Below, in pieces: positions 1 to 27,100 of a stretch of 64,000 nucleotides of DNA. The notes beneath the pieces were generated by a model. That model searched no databases, had not been told where the DNA came from, and saw only the letters and a program-made list of their open reading frames with translations. The stretch covers positions 3,256,001 through 3,320,000 of the forward strand of contig JAYKKM010000005.1 in NCBI GenBank assembly GCA_035772405.1, in the 5' to 3' direction. Made by a program: the position numbers and the translations under genes. Numbering within the stretch: the stretch's first letter is position 1; every line of letters starts with the position of its first letter. The stretch is from Chrysogorgia sp. JL179-B06. Taxonomy: Eukaryota; Cnidaria; Anthozoa; Scleralcyonacea; Chrysogorgiidae.

Positions 1-90
1 GAAATAATTTCGAAAATCAGGTAAATTTCTTTCCCCACCCCCCCTGGTCTTCTTTGCTCGCAACGGCCCTGAATACAAATCACATATATA

Positions 91-226
91 AAAAGGTTGG
101 TGAACTGCCGTTGTCTAACGTTTTTGAGCGAAGTCGGCCCTTTGTCTTTCATTCTCTGATGAAGGGACGTCGCTCCAAAACTTAGGCTACTTACACGCTA
201 TTTCGGCAGTACACCAACTTTTTAGA
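91..226. repeat. Hairpin repeat with a degenerate hammerhead-like core
   Basis: Arms near 93-110 and 204-223 are inverted copies (GGTTGGTGAACTGCCG against CGGCAGTACACCAACT). Between them, CTGATGA at 156-162 is followed by a GC-rich stretch and CCAAAAC where a hammerhead would have CGAAAC. The arrangement resembles the ends of Penelope-like retroelements. No reverse transcriptase is nearby. Confidence 0.4.
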
Positions 227-292
227 TATTATAACTGGTTAGTATATTTGTTTAAATTTTTTAATTCCCCAAATTAAGCTAGTTTACCTTAG

Positions 293-452
293 GATACCCT
301 GTAATGACTTTTATTAATTTCTCTTTATTGCTCTTTTGTCTATTCGTAAATCTATTCAGATTTTGTATAATCGACATATTAACAAATTGAACTTCCCTTT
401 CTTGCAGCTTTCTTAGAAATAGAACCTGTTTATATACCTGTTTATATACGTT
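293..452 (-). repeat. Short interspersed repeat, family 1, copy 1
   Basis: One of five related short copies (also near 2205-2316, 3033-3182, 4678-4798 and 5440-5523). Read from the minus strand it starts around a TATAAACAGGTT motif, has an AAGAAAGG-rich middle and TTACGAATAGACAAA, and ends in TCATTACAGGGTATC. It encodes nothing recognisable. It may be a SINE or the 3' tail of a longer retroelement. Confidence 0.5.
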
Positions 453-2204
453 GTATGTTTGCTGAAAAGTTACGTTTCGAGTGATTTGATAATTAATCCC
501 AAAGATGTGCAGGCTTATACACAACATACAGTATGCACGCAGTGTTTATAGAAAAATCGATTGTTGTGGTTGGGTCGATTTACGGGGATTACTTCATGTA
601 TGCCGATTTTTGTGTTCCGACACAAACGTTTGTTGTGTTGGGGTTAATATTAAATTCAATGATGAGATGGACTAAAAAATATGGTTTGTCATTGTTTATA
701 ATCATAATTTTTCTGTCAAATTCAGGGAATATCCGTTTCGGAGCCTTTAAAATCATTCCAGTTCTGTTCTCCTTTTACTCCCCTGCGGTTATCGGGATAA
801 AAACGGAATACTGAAGGAAATATTATAGGGATACGGGATATTGGAAGATTATATATTAGGATATTAATTGATATTAATGGGATCGGATAAAATACCAAAT
901 AATTAATGGTATACGGATTCCAGACACCTCTAAAAATACCGTTCAGTTGTTAAAATACTCGGCTTACCCGGGCATAAAGATTTAGTTTTCCCTGATTTTC
1001 AGTAAGAAAACATTTATAAGTTTAATCTCTTACAACAAACAGAACACAAAAAATGTTAAGGCTTTCTATTTGTTTTGCTCATTTCGTCTTTTAATAAAAC
1101 TGTTCTTTCAAAACTGATTTTTTGCGCATAGGCTTGCACTTCGAGCAGAACCACCAACCATTTGGTGGATCTTTCAAACCGACACATCGAATGTGAAACC
1201 AACAATAATAGTCTAATTGTAAAAAGCATAACAAAAGTTTGAATTTAATAGTAGGATGACCTTTTTCGTCTGAAGCGTATGATCATGCTAAATCGATTAG
1301 TTCCATGAGATTAGTTAAATCCCGGCTACACCATCCCCGCTTTTTCATGTCAGTGTTAAAATCCCGGCTACCAAAAGATCGATGTTTGTTAAAACCTTGT
1401 ATTTCCCCGGGGTTTCAATTGACTAGTGCATTAGAGGAATGGCATGTGGAACTTATTATAATATATTTTCTAGACGATCGAACCAGACAGAGAAAACATA
1501 GCCTGCGTAGGAGTTTGGGACGGAAACGGAAATAAACAGAAAGAAACGAGGTGTCTACCAAACTTCTGTTTGGGGGCGGGCGGAATAAAGCGAAAAGGTG
1601 CACTGGGCTGCCGAGATCCATAGCAACGAAATACTGATGTTTCGAGGGGAGCTCTTCGTCAGAGTAAGACGTGATGAAATAAAATAAATATAGGTTTATG
1701 CATACCAAAAGGGAAACACAAGTTGAAAGTATGAGAAAAAAAATGCACGAGAAAAAAAGTTAATTAATGAAATGCGAAAATGTTAAATCATTTCCTATTT
1801 TTACAGTCGATCAGCAAACAGAGGGGCAGGGGGAACTGTAGTCAAGGATGCAACGACAGTCCAATACTCAAGGGATTCGATTTATAGGATGGTGCATGTA
1901 ACGCAAACGGTAAACGCAAACGGCAAGAGAAGCGTCTCATCCTTAAACTTGGTACCATTTAACGAACGTTTTTATTTAATTTGGTACAAGTTTTTTTGTT
2001 TTTAGTTTGCAAGGAACTTTATGATTTTAGCTCATACACTTCATTCCTTGTCAAGTTTTTATTTCCTACCGCTTTACCGGAGATGGAAAGGATGGCAGAC
2101 TTTCATGTCTGAAACCAAATGGTTAGAGAAATGGCGAGCTACAGAGTTTCACCGATGTAGATTTTAGGGCATCAATAAATGTATGCAATGAATTTATATA
2201 AACA
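453..2204. other. Intergenic stretch without recognised genes
   Basis: Short open frames here have no family signal. A motif TTAAATCCCGGCTAC occurs twice near 1315 and 1358 (the second as TTAAAATCCCGGCTACC). I see no other structure. Confidence 0.4.
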
Positions 2205-2316
2205 GGTTTTACTTCTAAGAGGCAAGAAAGGAAAGTTCGATTTGTATATGCCGATTATATGCAACAAGCAATAAAGAAAAATAATAAAAATCATTACAGG
2301 GTATCTTAAAGAGTGA
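2205..2316 (+). repeat. Short interspersed repeat, family 1, copy 2
   Basis: Shares the TATAAACAGGTTTTACTTC opening and the TCATTACAGGGTATCTTAA end with the copy at 3033-3182, but lacks the central TTACGAATAGAC block, so it carries an internal deletion. Confidence 0.5.
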
Positions 2317-3032
2317 GTGTCAGGGTAGTGCTTTGCGCGCTTGTTTTCTTCTTGGCGGCCATTTTATGGGACGCCTATTTCAGTTCACAAACGAATCCGT
2401 CGATATTTGATCAATCCTTCTTATAAATTATCCATTTTCAAGTTTTCTAAGAAGTAAATATACCTGAGTGATCAATTATTGTAATATTTTTCGTAAAATT
2501 GATCATTTACTGTAGTAATCTTTTCCATACATAGAAGCTGCTACGAGCGCTTCGCCTCCGAAGCGTGGAAGGCCGGGTTATGCTGCTGAAACAGCGCGAA
2601 TAAGTTTGCGAATGGAAGTGTTTGATGAGTGACTAGTAAATAAATATATTTTGTTTCTTCTGATGTTTTGTTCATTTGAATTTGCAAAGATTCAGGAACT
2701 AAAGCCATCCGGGCTGCCAGCTTGTTCGTCAGAAACGGCGTTGCGCGCGGCCCGCAGTGGTTCACAAACATGCGAACCGCAACTGTTCAAATCGTCTTGA
2801 ACAGTTAACTTCATAACGCCCCGAAGTCAGGATCGGACTCCAATTTCAACATTTCCAAATAAATCTAGAGTTCACATGCAAATTATAGTTCTAACGATGC
2901 GATGCACTGCAATCAATTCGTATGAAAACAAAAACACAAGCGCGCAAAGCACTACCCTGTTTCCGCATACGACATCTGTCACGACATCAACCAGACTGCT
3001 GAGCAAACATATATATCGCACAACGTCAACGT
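2317..3032. other. Intergenic stretch, possible inverted-repeat remnant
   Basis: GGGTAGTGCTTTGCGCGCTTG near 2323-2343 recurs inverted near 2938-2958 (CAAGCGCGCAAAGCACTACC). This suggests the ends of an element of about 640 bases. Its inside carries no recognisable protein. Confidence 0.4.
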
Positions 3033-3182
3033 ATATAAACTGGTTTTACTTCTAAGAAGGCAAGGAAGGAAAGTTAGATTTGTTTTCATATGCCGATTAT
3101 ACAAGGTCTGCATAGATTTACGAATAGACAAAAGAAGCAATAAACAAACATTAATAAAAATCATTACAGGGTATCTTAAAGG
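3033..3182 (+). repeat. Short interspersed repeat, family 1, copy 3
   Basis: The fullest copy of this family. It runs from TATAAACTGGTTTTACTTC through TTACGAATAGACAAA to TCATTACAGGGTATCTTAA and directly abuts the foldback element that starts near 3178. Confidence 0.5.
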
Positions 3183-4300
3183 TGGGTTACAGTCCCTTCT
3201 GCGCATGTGCGGGGTTTGTTTACGTTTTGCTTGTTTTGTTTATGCTGGAGACTCCAAAGTGCGTTGTTTTTATCGCAGGCGTGTAGAACAATATGGTGAT
3301 TTAAATCCTTTGATTTCGAATTCCAATCTATTTTGCTACGCTGGTAGAGATAAACTGTATTTATTTCACACACACGACATGGAAGAAATTCAAAGAAGAA
3401 AATAATTGATTAAATATGAACAATGAAGTGGCGAGACACCAAGACTACGTACCAGTATAGATGCCGTGAAAATATACGAGTGAAATTCTCAAGGTACCAA
3501 AGAATCAATTTTAATATTCTGGTAAGCATTTTATAAAATACAACAAATCTTTGACCCTTTAAAGGCCTTCCATGTTCTTTAATACATGCTCTGATGTCGA
3601 TTTTTTAGCCGCGGTGTGTAACGGTAATCTCTAACAACACCGGAGGCAATGTCAAGCATATTTTTATAAAATGCAAACAAGCGCTCTCTTTCAGTAGTAA
3701 AAGTCTCAAGCAAGAAAAAAGAACTTCAGTATATATATATATATATATTACTTTATATATGTACCTTATTATAGTGTGGTGTATTTATAGTATGTTTAAA
3801 ATCGAAGTCGGTCGTCGGATTATATGTTGTCAGTAAAAAAACTCGAAAGCCGTGCGAGTTTACTGTATCTTAAAGAACATGGAAGGCCTTTAAATGGTCA
3901 AAGGTTTGTTGTATTTTATGAAATGCTTATCAAAATGAACTGATTCTTCGATTCGGCGGCGATTCCCCAGAGGTTTTCGAAGCATAGTAGCCGTAGAAAT
4001 TGATCAGGATTTTCGCCATGTCGGATCGTGCGTGTGAAATAAATACAGTTTAGTCCAGGGCTGGTTTAGTCTTTAAAGGCATCTCTACCAGTCTAGTATT
4101 GTATCTTAACGTATAGCTGGATCCAATAGCAAAGTAGATCCAAGATTCGATATCAAAGGACTTGAATCCAGCTTGCGATAAAAAACGTGCTTTATAATAA
4201 TATAGCAGCCATTTCCGTTGTGGAGTCTCCTAACATAAACAAAACAAGCAAAACGTAAACAAACCCCGCACATGCGCAGAAGGGACTGTAACCCAGCCGC
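3178..4300. mobile_element. Large foldback element
   Basis: Outer arms at about 3178-3400 and 4020-4300 are inverted copies (GGGTTACAGTCCCTTCTGCG against CGCAGAAGGGACTGTAACCC). An inner pair, about 3515-3590 and 3868-3935, is inverted around TTAAAGGCCTTCCATGTTC. The right outer arm carries about 60 bases absent from the left. There is no open frame with family signal. It is probably a non-autonomous foldback transposon. Confidence 0.65.
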
Positions 4301-4677
4301 TTTTTTAAACAATTACTACGAAACTCTCATAACGTCACCAATTTACGTCCAAATTCGCTGATTTCCACAGCATTGGAAAGAGCGGGACTTCCTCTATATA
4401 ACAAGTGCAAAACGATTCTACAAATATTTAGTAACCGGCCTAATAAGCCTCATTCTTCGAGTCTAAATAAAAGTTTATTGCATTGCATTATTTGCATTGC
4501 ATTCCGTATTGTATTCTGTATTGTATCTGATCATGATTAATCGTGATTTTAACACTGAGAAATTATAAACAGTGGAAGAGGTGTACGTGCACTTAATAAA
4601 AACATTTACGAAAACTGGCCAGTATTTGTTTAAAATCTTTAAAAGGCAATTACCGGTCAAAGCAAAGTTACATATAC

Positions 4678-4798
4678 AACGTATAAACAGGTTCTATAGA
4701 AGGCAAGAAAAGGAAGTTTGATTTGTTTATGCCGACTATACAGGTCTGAACAGATTTACGAATAGACCAAAATAAATACAGGGTATCCAAGGTAAACT
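4678..4798 (+). repeat. Short interspersed repeat, family 1, copy 4
   Basis: Diverged copy with CGTATAAACAGGTTCTA at the start, GATTTACGAATAGACC in the middle and ATACAGGGTATCC at the end. Confidence 0.45.
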
Positions 4799-5439
4799 AT
4801 ATACGTATGGGAAATTTATATTTTTGTCTGACCCCTCCACTCTTCGATAGGTCCATCGATTAAATTTGAGAATTTTGCACCCATCTCTCGATTTTTTTTA
4901 CTTTTAGAGATCATCAAGGGGTTTGGTAATTATTGGTAGACTTCCGTAATCTGGTCAGAAGAACAATTATATTATTCTTTGGTGTTTTTGGGATGGTACC
5001 AAATGGTAAAATGGTGTAGGACTTTTAATTCGCCTGTTCGACGTGCATATATGTACTTCATTGCCTCTTCGATGTCTTCTTGCCTCTGAAGTTCTATTGT
5101 TACTTTGACGTTTCTCAATCTTTTTGATTGCAACGTTCTTCTCGATCATTTTCATCAACTTGTCATTCTTGATTTTAAAGGAATATTTAATCGTTTCTTA
5201 TTTTTATCGGTGTCGTTCTCTTTTTTTTAGAACCTTGTGATGCTAGCATGATCCTGTTAATTTTCTCTCCATGATTATTAGCATCCTGTTGTTACTGCAA
5301 GGGTAATCACAATTTCCACGCCATCTGAGAGTTCACGTATGAGGGACCGATCTTTCAAATGTTCTTTCAGCCTCTTCTCGAGGGCATGTATTGTTGAGCC
5401 TATATTTCGTTGTTGAAATCGATTCTGTAGATGAGATCT
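4799..5439. other. Intergenic stretch, nothing recognised
   Basis: AT-rich sequence with a short minus-strand open frame at 4967-5158 that has low-complexity composition and no family signal. Confidence 0.4.
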
Positions 5440-5523
5440 TTGTGTAATCGACATATAAACAAATTGAACGAATTCCTAACTTCATGCCTTCTTTGAAATA
5501 GAACCTGTTTATATACGTTGTAT
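5440..5523 (-). repeat. Short interspersed repeat, family 1, copy 5 (truncated)
   Basis: Only the part around the GAACCTGTTTATATACG end and the ATCGACATATAAAC block is left, in minus orientation. The tail with CAGGGTATC is missing. Confidence 0.4.
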
Positions 5524-5784
5524 GTTTGCACTTTTAAGTGTAGTCTGGTTAAATTAAAGTTACGTTTCGAATGATATGATAATTATCCCAAACGTTGGCA
5601 TGGCCGTCATCAATGGTTTGTCGCCATTTGTGAAACCGTGAAACGAAGCACAAGTGAAGGTGCTTATTTGGTGTTGTAACTTTGATTTTCTGGAAAAAAA
5701 TCCCAACACAACTTTTCATCGCAGTAGACTGTAAGCATGAAAAATACAGAACTCACGAGACATGCAGCTAAAGGAAGAAAATCC

Positions 5785-5790
5785 TTTATT
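5785..5790 (-). terminator. Polyadenylation signal of the ATP synthase beta gene
   Basis: On the minus strand an AATAAA hexamer lies 83 bases beyond the stop codon, a normal distance for a short 3' untranslated region. Its use is inferred. Confidence 0.5.
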
Positions 5791-5873
5791 TCAAAAAAGC
5801 TGTTTAAATAATTAAACAAGAGAAGAATCTGAAAGAAGTAAAACAACTATAAATCAAAAAATATTTTAAATCT

Positions 5874-21911
<16,038 letters not shown>

Positions 21912-22146
21912 GGCGATGTTGAACGAGAGAGGAACTGGCGCCGCTGGGGGTATATTATTTCGTCTCTCCGATGTATTCCGAGACCGAGGATTCTCCGGGT
22001 AATTACGGTGTCTTGTTTTTTCTTTCTTATATTATTTAATTATTATAATATCTCATTCTCATTTTGTGTTTGTCCGTGATAAAATAATAGCGATTAGAAT
22101 ACCTAACATTGTTTCTAAAAGCATATTTTGTAGGAATGTTGACTAG
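21912..22146 (-). promoter_or_regulatory. Probable promoter and 5' leader of the ATP synthase beta gene
   Basis: This stretch lies directly upstream of the initiator ATG and has more CpG than its surroundings over roughly the first 100 bases, then turns AT-rich. No TATA box is evident at a useful distance and no second gene is seen reading away from it. The role is inferred from position only. Confidence 0.35.
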
Positions 22147-22465
22147 ATGACAGGGGCCTACGTACCTGTCTCTAGCCTGTATCACCGATCAACAATTATT
22201 TTACTACATTTTACTGACAAGTCTTTTTTTAACTACAATGTTTTGCATACCGACTTTTTGTTTTACTTTTTCTTTGTTTGGGCGAATTACCGAGAAGTGT
22301 GTGTGGGGGGAGCGGAGGTGTGTCACCACACACACATGACACACACAACGCACTTTTCCGACTTTTGTACTGGAATTATATATTTATATTATAAAATCAG
22401 TAAATACGTACCTAAAATGAACAGGTTTTGTGATTGGCTACATGGAATAAAAGTGGTTAGGTTAT

Positions 22466-23713
22466 CGGTCAGTATAATCTGCAGACTGCAGACCGCAGAC
22501 TGCAGACTGCAGACCAAGTATAAAATGCAGAATAGGTATAAAATGCAGACTAAAACTGCAGACTTGGTGTAAAATGCAGACTGTGATAAAAACTCAAGAG
22601 TTTCACAACACGGAGGTTCAGCAAATTCGACAAGGATTCCAATCGACTGACATTTTGTTGATTATGAAAATGACCGCTGTCCAGTGGTACCGTTAAGACC
22701 TTATAGTTAGGACCTAAAGTTATATATATGGTTGTCCTTATACAGACTATTGACTTATTCTACTTCGGAGTCAACATATCCAGATATAATCTTGCTTAAA
22801 CTAACAAGACTGGTTAAAATGGTTGTCATGGTAACCAAATTGCCATATATAGCAACACAATTTGAAAAAATTACAAAATATTGTGTATGTATAAACTGAG
22901 TATGGTTACCATGGCAACCACATAAATATCACTAATGGTTTCAGCATATGTCATTACCCATTGTACCAAGTTTTATTGTGTTTGATTAGTGATTGCTAAA
23001 ATAACCTAAAATAAGTACCAAATACAAACATTTTAACACAAAATATATGCCATATTGCTGCTATATGGTTTTATATACCAAATTATTCTCTATAACTTTG
23101 GCTATAGTGGATCAATTTTGAAAATTTAAATACCAAAATAATCTCACTGAGCTCTATCTAAATAGCACCTTTTTAGGTGAATATATCCTATCTGAAAATT
23201 TGAATGTCTTCCCTGCATGAAATCTTGTTGGTCTATAATCGTCAGAATTTTGTCACTTTTTTTGTCATACGAATAACCACTAACCCCAAAATAACCATGC
23301 AAATAACCACTAACCCCTAAACAACTTAGATCCTAACCCCCCGCCGAATGAATTTTCTAACCCTAACCCCCGCCTTATTAAAGTGTACCTCGATTCCCTT
23401 GATGATCAAGTTAATGTGACTGCTGACCAACAAGATTTCATGCTCATCCTCGATCATCGCCCGGGCAAAGCCCGGGCAAATCATAATCAACAAAATGTCA
23501 GTGATTGGAAGTCTTCGTAGGAAAGGCTCTACTGTATTCCTTGTCGAATTTTCTGAACTTCCGTGTTGTGAAACTCAAGGTGAGTCTTTATATCGCAGTC
23601 TGCATTTTACACCAAGTCTGCAGTTTTAGTCTGCATTTTATACCTATTCTGCATTTTATACCTGGTCTGCAGTCTGCAGTCTGCGGTCTGCAGTCTGCAG
23701 ATTATACTGACCG
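22466..23713. mobile_element. TIR element with CTGCAGA arrays and 10-bp target duplication
   Basis: Ends CGGTCAGTATAATC and GATTATACTGACCG are perfectly inverted and bordered by GTTAGGTTAT on both sides (22456-22465 and 23714-23723). Inverted arms of roughly 210-230 bases each carry arrays of CTGCAGA and TATAAAATGCAGA units. The centre is AT-rich with a CCCTAA-like tract near 23280-23370 and a GCCCGGGC hairpin near 23459-23479. It encodes no recognisable protein. Duplication length would fit a Mutator-like source, which is inference. Confidence 0.75.
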
Positions 23714-23850
23714 GTTAGGTTATGGTTGATTCTATTGTTTTCCCCTCGCCCGGCGCCGCCGGCCGAAGGCCTGAGGGCGAGGGTGCTAATATCGACCGGC
23801 GTTTAGTCCCTTATCACGCGAGATCCAAGCGGATCCTGATCTCGGTCGGC

Positions 23851-24163
23851 TATGGTTGCCGATTTGTAGCAAAATTCATTTCAACAAAATATTCATATAT
23901 AAACCGTCTAAATTCATATTTTTTGGTGAAACATTAAATCATTCATATATGTGTTACATCGAAATTCATACATGTGCACGAATTCAAATTCATATATAAA
24001 TTTCTAGCGCTTAAATTCATATAATCGTATAATTGCATTCGTATTCATATATTTATTAATTCATCTTATTCATATTTCATATATGAATTCACATTCATAT
24101 TTGATGGTCGCGACAACATTCATATTTCGCGAGACTAGTGCCTAGGCCTTTTCATAGCGCGCG
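23851..24163 (+). repeat. Left terminal inverted repeat of the 6.9-kb transposon
   Basis: It matches the right repeat almost base for base apart from a 13-base extra CACATTCATATTT near its inner part. It is packed with ATTCATAT and ATTCATAY motifs, around a dozen in all, and ends inside with GCCTAGGC and CATAGCGCGCG. Being only 27 bases from the ligase ATG, it very likely contains that gene's promoter. Confidence 0.9.
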
Positions 24164-24190
24164 CAATATGACCAAATTATAACCTAAAAC

Positions 24191-27100
24191 ATGGCGTCGA
24201 ATTCGCGAGAAGAATCATTTATACGGCAAATAGTGAGGGAAGAATTGTCAACACAATCAAGTATTTGTGCTCAAAGCAGTTCCACCGCCATACAAAGTAA
24301 TCCTACATCATCTCCACTGGGAATTGTTGCTGCATCTGTGATGCAAAGAACCAGAGGGTTAGTGGAACAGTTGCAGCAACGAAACAACAACAACAGGGCT
24401 GCGTCAACTCCGTCGAACAATCAACGCCCTGGCTCCATCCAGCTGCCCGTTCGTCGTCGAGTAACCAAAAGAAAGTATAATCAGTTGAAAGATGATACAC
24501 CGAAACGAGAAACAAAGTGGGTGTATGTTTTAGAAGCATGGAATGAAAGATACGTAACGAAATTTCTAGACGATTACAGCTTCAAAGATAATCTTGTCCA
24601 GTGTAAAGCCCAAATCGAGTTCCTATCGACGTTCTCCGAAGACGAGGTACGCAACGAAATAGCTTCTGTTGTCAAAACTCGCTTTCCAAATCTTGGTCCC
24701 TTTGATTTCCATTTCGTTAAACGCGACCGATTTACATTAAGTATCCCTGTTGTGAAAGAAAGCCATAAATGGGGCTATGAAAATGTCAAGCAGCTCTGTG
24801 GTCAGGGTATTTTATATGTTCGACTAAACAAGAGTAAAACGTCGTTTGTTGGCGAAAGTAGCGTTGATGAAAATCAGCAAGATGAAGATGATGATGTAGT
24901 AATTTCCAATGTAATTTCATCCAGTGGGATTCCAAGCAACAGTGGTGGACTTCCAAGCACAAGTGGAGGTGGTCATCCAGTGTCAACCATTCCAAGTCTA
25001 TTTTTCCAGAATAACCTTAGTCAACTGCAAGACATGTTCCCTGGTAAAACAAGACAAACTTTGGTGAATGCTTTAAATTGCAGTGGTTCAGTTGAAGAAG
25101 CTGTGGGCTACTTAACAGGCAGATATGCTGAACCAGGAAGTGTAAACGATGATAATGGTATTGAAGTAATTGAACGACCATCCCATATCAGTACAGTTAG
25201 TAGTGATGAAGTTAAGAATGTGAAATCAGTATTACAATACCTGTGGGAGAATCATTCTGAAGAGAAAGTGAAATTAAGAATTGATCCCGAAGACATAGTA
25301 CAAGATGCATTTGCCTTCTATAAGAGTTCTGCCTTTGATGAAAGATGTCCTTTACGTGTTGTGTACAATGGACAGCCGGCAGCAGATTCTGGTGGTGTGC
25401 TCCGCCAATTCTACACTGATGTATTCAAAAAAGTTGTTGAAAATTACTTCCATGGTTGTGACAACAAGAAATTACCTATACCGAGCAGTGACATATTAAT
25501 GTCTGGCATGATGATGATCCTTGGAAAAATGATTGTGCACTCCCTCCTACAAGGTGGACCAGGATTTCCCTTCCTTCCATTGGCATGCTATAAGTATTTA
25601 GCAACTGGAGACATTGCAAATGCAGCAATTGAAGTTGATGCAAGTGACGTAGCCTCATATCCAGTTAAATTGTGTATTCAAAAGGTATGGCTGCTTATAA
25701 TTTTAAGTATAAATATATAATATTGTATTTGAAGCAATAGCATTAGTTTGAATCTGCAAGTAATTTTTTTCGGTATAGCACTTTTTCATATAGCATTAAT
25801 ATAAGCATATAGTACATGTGATGTATGCTTATATTAATGCTACTTAAGTTGCTAACTTATATTAATGCTAAGTTGCTTAAAAACATGTAAATACTACATT
25901 ATATATAATTACACAGTTGTTTGATATTCATAATTCATTGTAAATCAAACTATCCTATAGGTAATGTATGTGATAGGGTCAATAAATTATTGATAGGGTC
26001 AGAATTATTGGGTTTATGGTGTTTCATGTTATACATGTACATGTATTTTGTGTGAGTATTCCTTCTACTAGTAGGTTTGTTGAAATATGTAGTTAGCGAG
26101 TCTGTAACATTGCAGTAAATTATGGCTATCCTGTTCAATTTATACTTTTAGTTACAGGAAGCCAATACATATACTGATTTAGAAGAGATCATAAATGACA
26201 ACTTCTTTCAGTTGATGGAAGAAGCAGGAGAAACTTGTTCTCTTAGTGTAAGTGATACATGCACAATATTCTAATTAGTCACATTATTTATTTATCTCAA
26301 AGAATGCATGTGGTTCATAAAAGGAAATATTATTACTGAAAATGAGTATCTGACAAACTGTCAAATATTAAAGTGTTTATGCAACTTACCCCAGTTTTTT
26401 ATGATTGTATTTGCAAGAACAGTTAAAATAATGAAGAATGGCTTTTACAGTTCTTTTAATTTATCATCTCGTTCTTGAGTTATGACATTTTATGTAATTT
26501 GAACTAGGTATTGTAACAAAACTGAAAATTGTACATATCCTTAGATTGATTTAACTAAATTGGTTTAAACTTTGTAGACTTATTTGTCAACCAAACTAAA
26601 CATTACTAAGTTTTGTATATGGTTGCCATAGCAACAGATTAGTTTATAGGCTTTTTTTATTTCAACATGGATTTTCCATTTTTGTTCATTGCAGTTAAAT
26701 GTTTTTTTTGTTTTAAACTTTCCTGTTGCATTGAAAATTGCACAGAAACTATGCCAGCTTGTTAAAAGCCCAAAGTTGCTTTACATATTGTTGAAAACAA
26801 AGAACAATTTTGAAGTTAGAGGGACACTGGACACCTGTAAACTAATCTGTTGCTATGGCAACCACATCCAAAACATAATGTTTAGTTCAGTTGGCTAAGT
26901 AAGTCTACAAAGTTTAAACCAATTTAGTTAAATCAATCCAAAGATATGCATGATTTTCAGTTTTGTTACATGTCCTCCTGTGACATAGCTCAAATTACAT
27001 AAAACGTAATAATGCCACACCAATTTAATTGTTCGGGGCACGGATCCAACTGACCCTGTTTTTGTGAAACCAAAATAAAATAAAATTTGTACCTATTATA

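Noticed and set aside
279..527. 82-residue minus-strand open frame over the first family-1 short repeat
   Set aside because: It runs through a repeat whose other copies do not keep the frame, so it is a chance reading of repeat sequence.
3205..3405. 66-residue frame in the left arm of the foldback at 3178
   Set aside because: The inverted right arm encodes a frame sharing only its first half before diverging, and neither has family signal.
22147..22572. 141-residue plus-strand frame upstream of the ATP synthase gene
   Set aside because: It runs from AT-rich DNA into the CTGCAGA array of a transposon and has no family signal or splice context.
24303..24995. Minus-strand frames overlapping the HECT gene
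   Set aside because: They are shadows of the true plus-strand frame, which has recognisable CUE and HECT domains.
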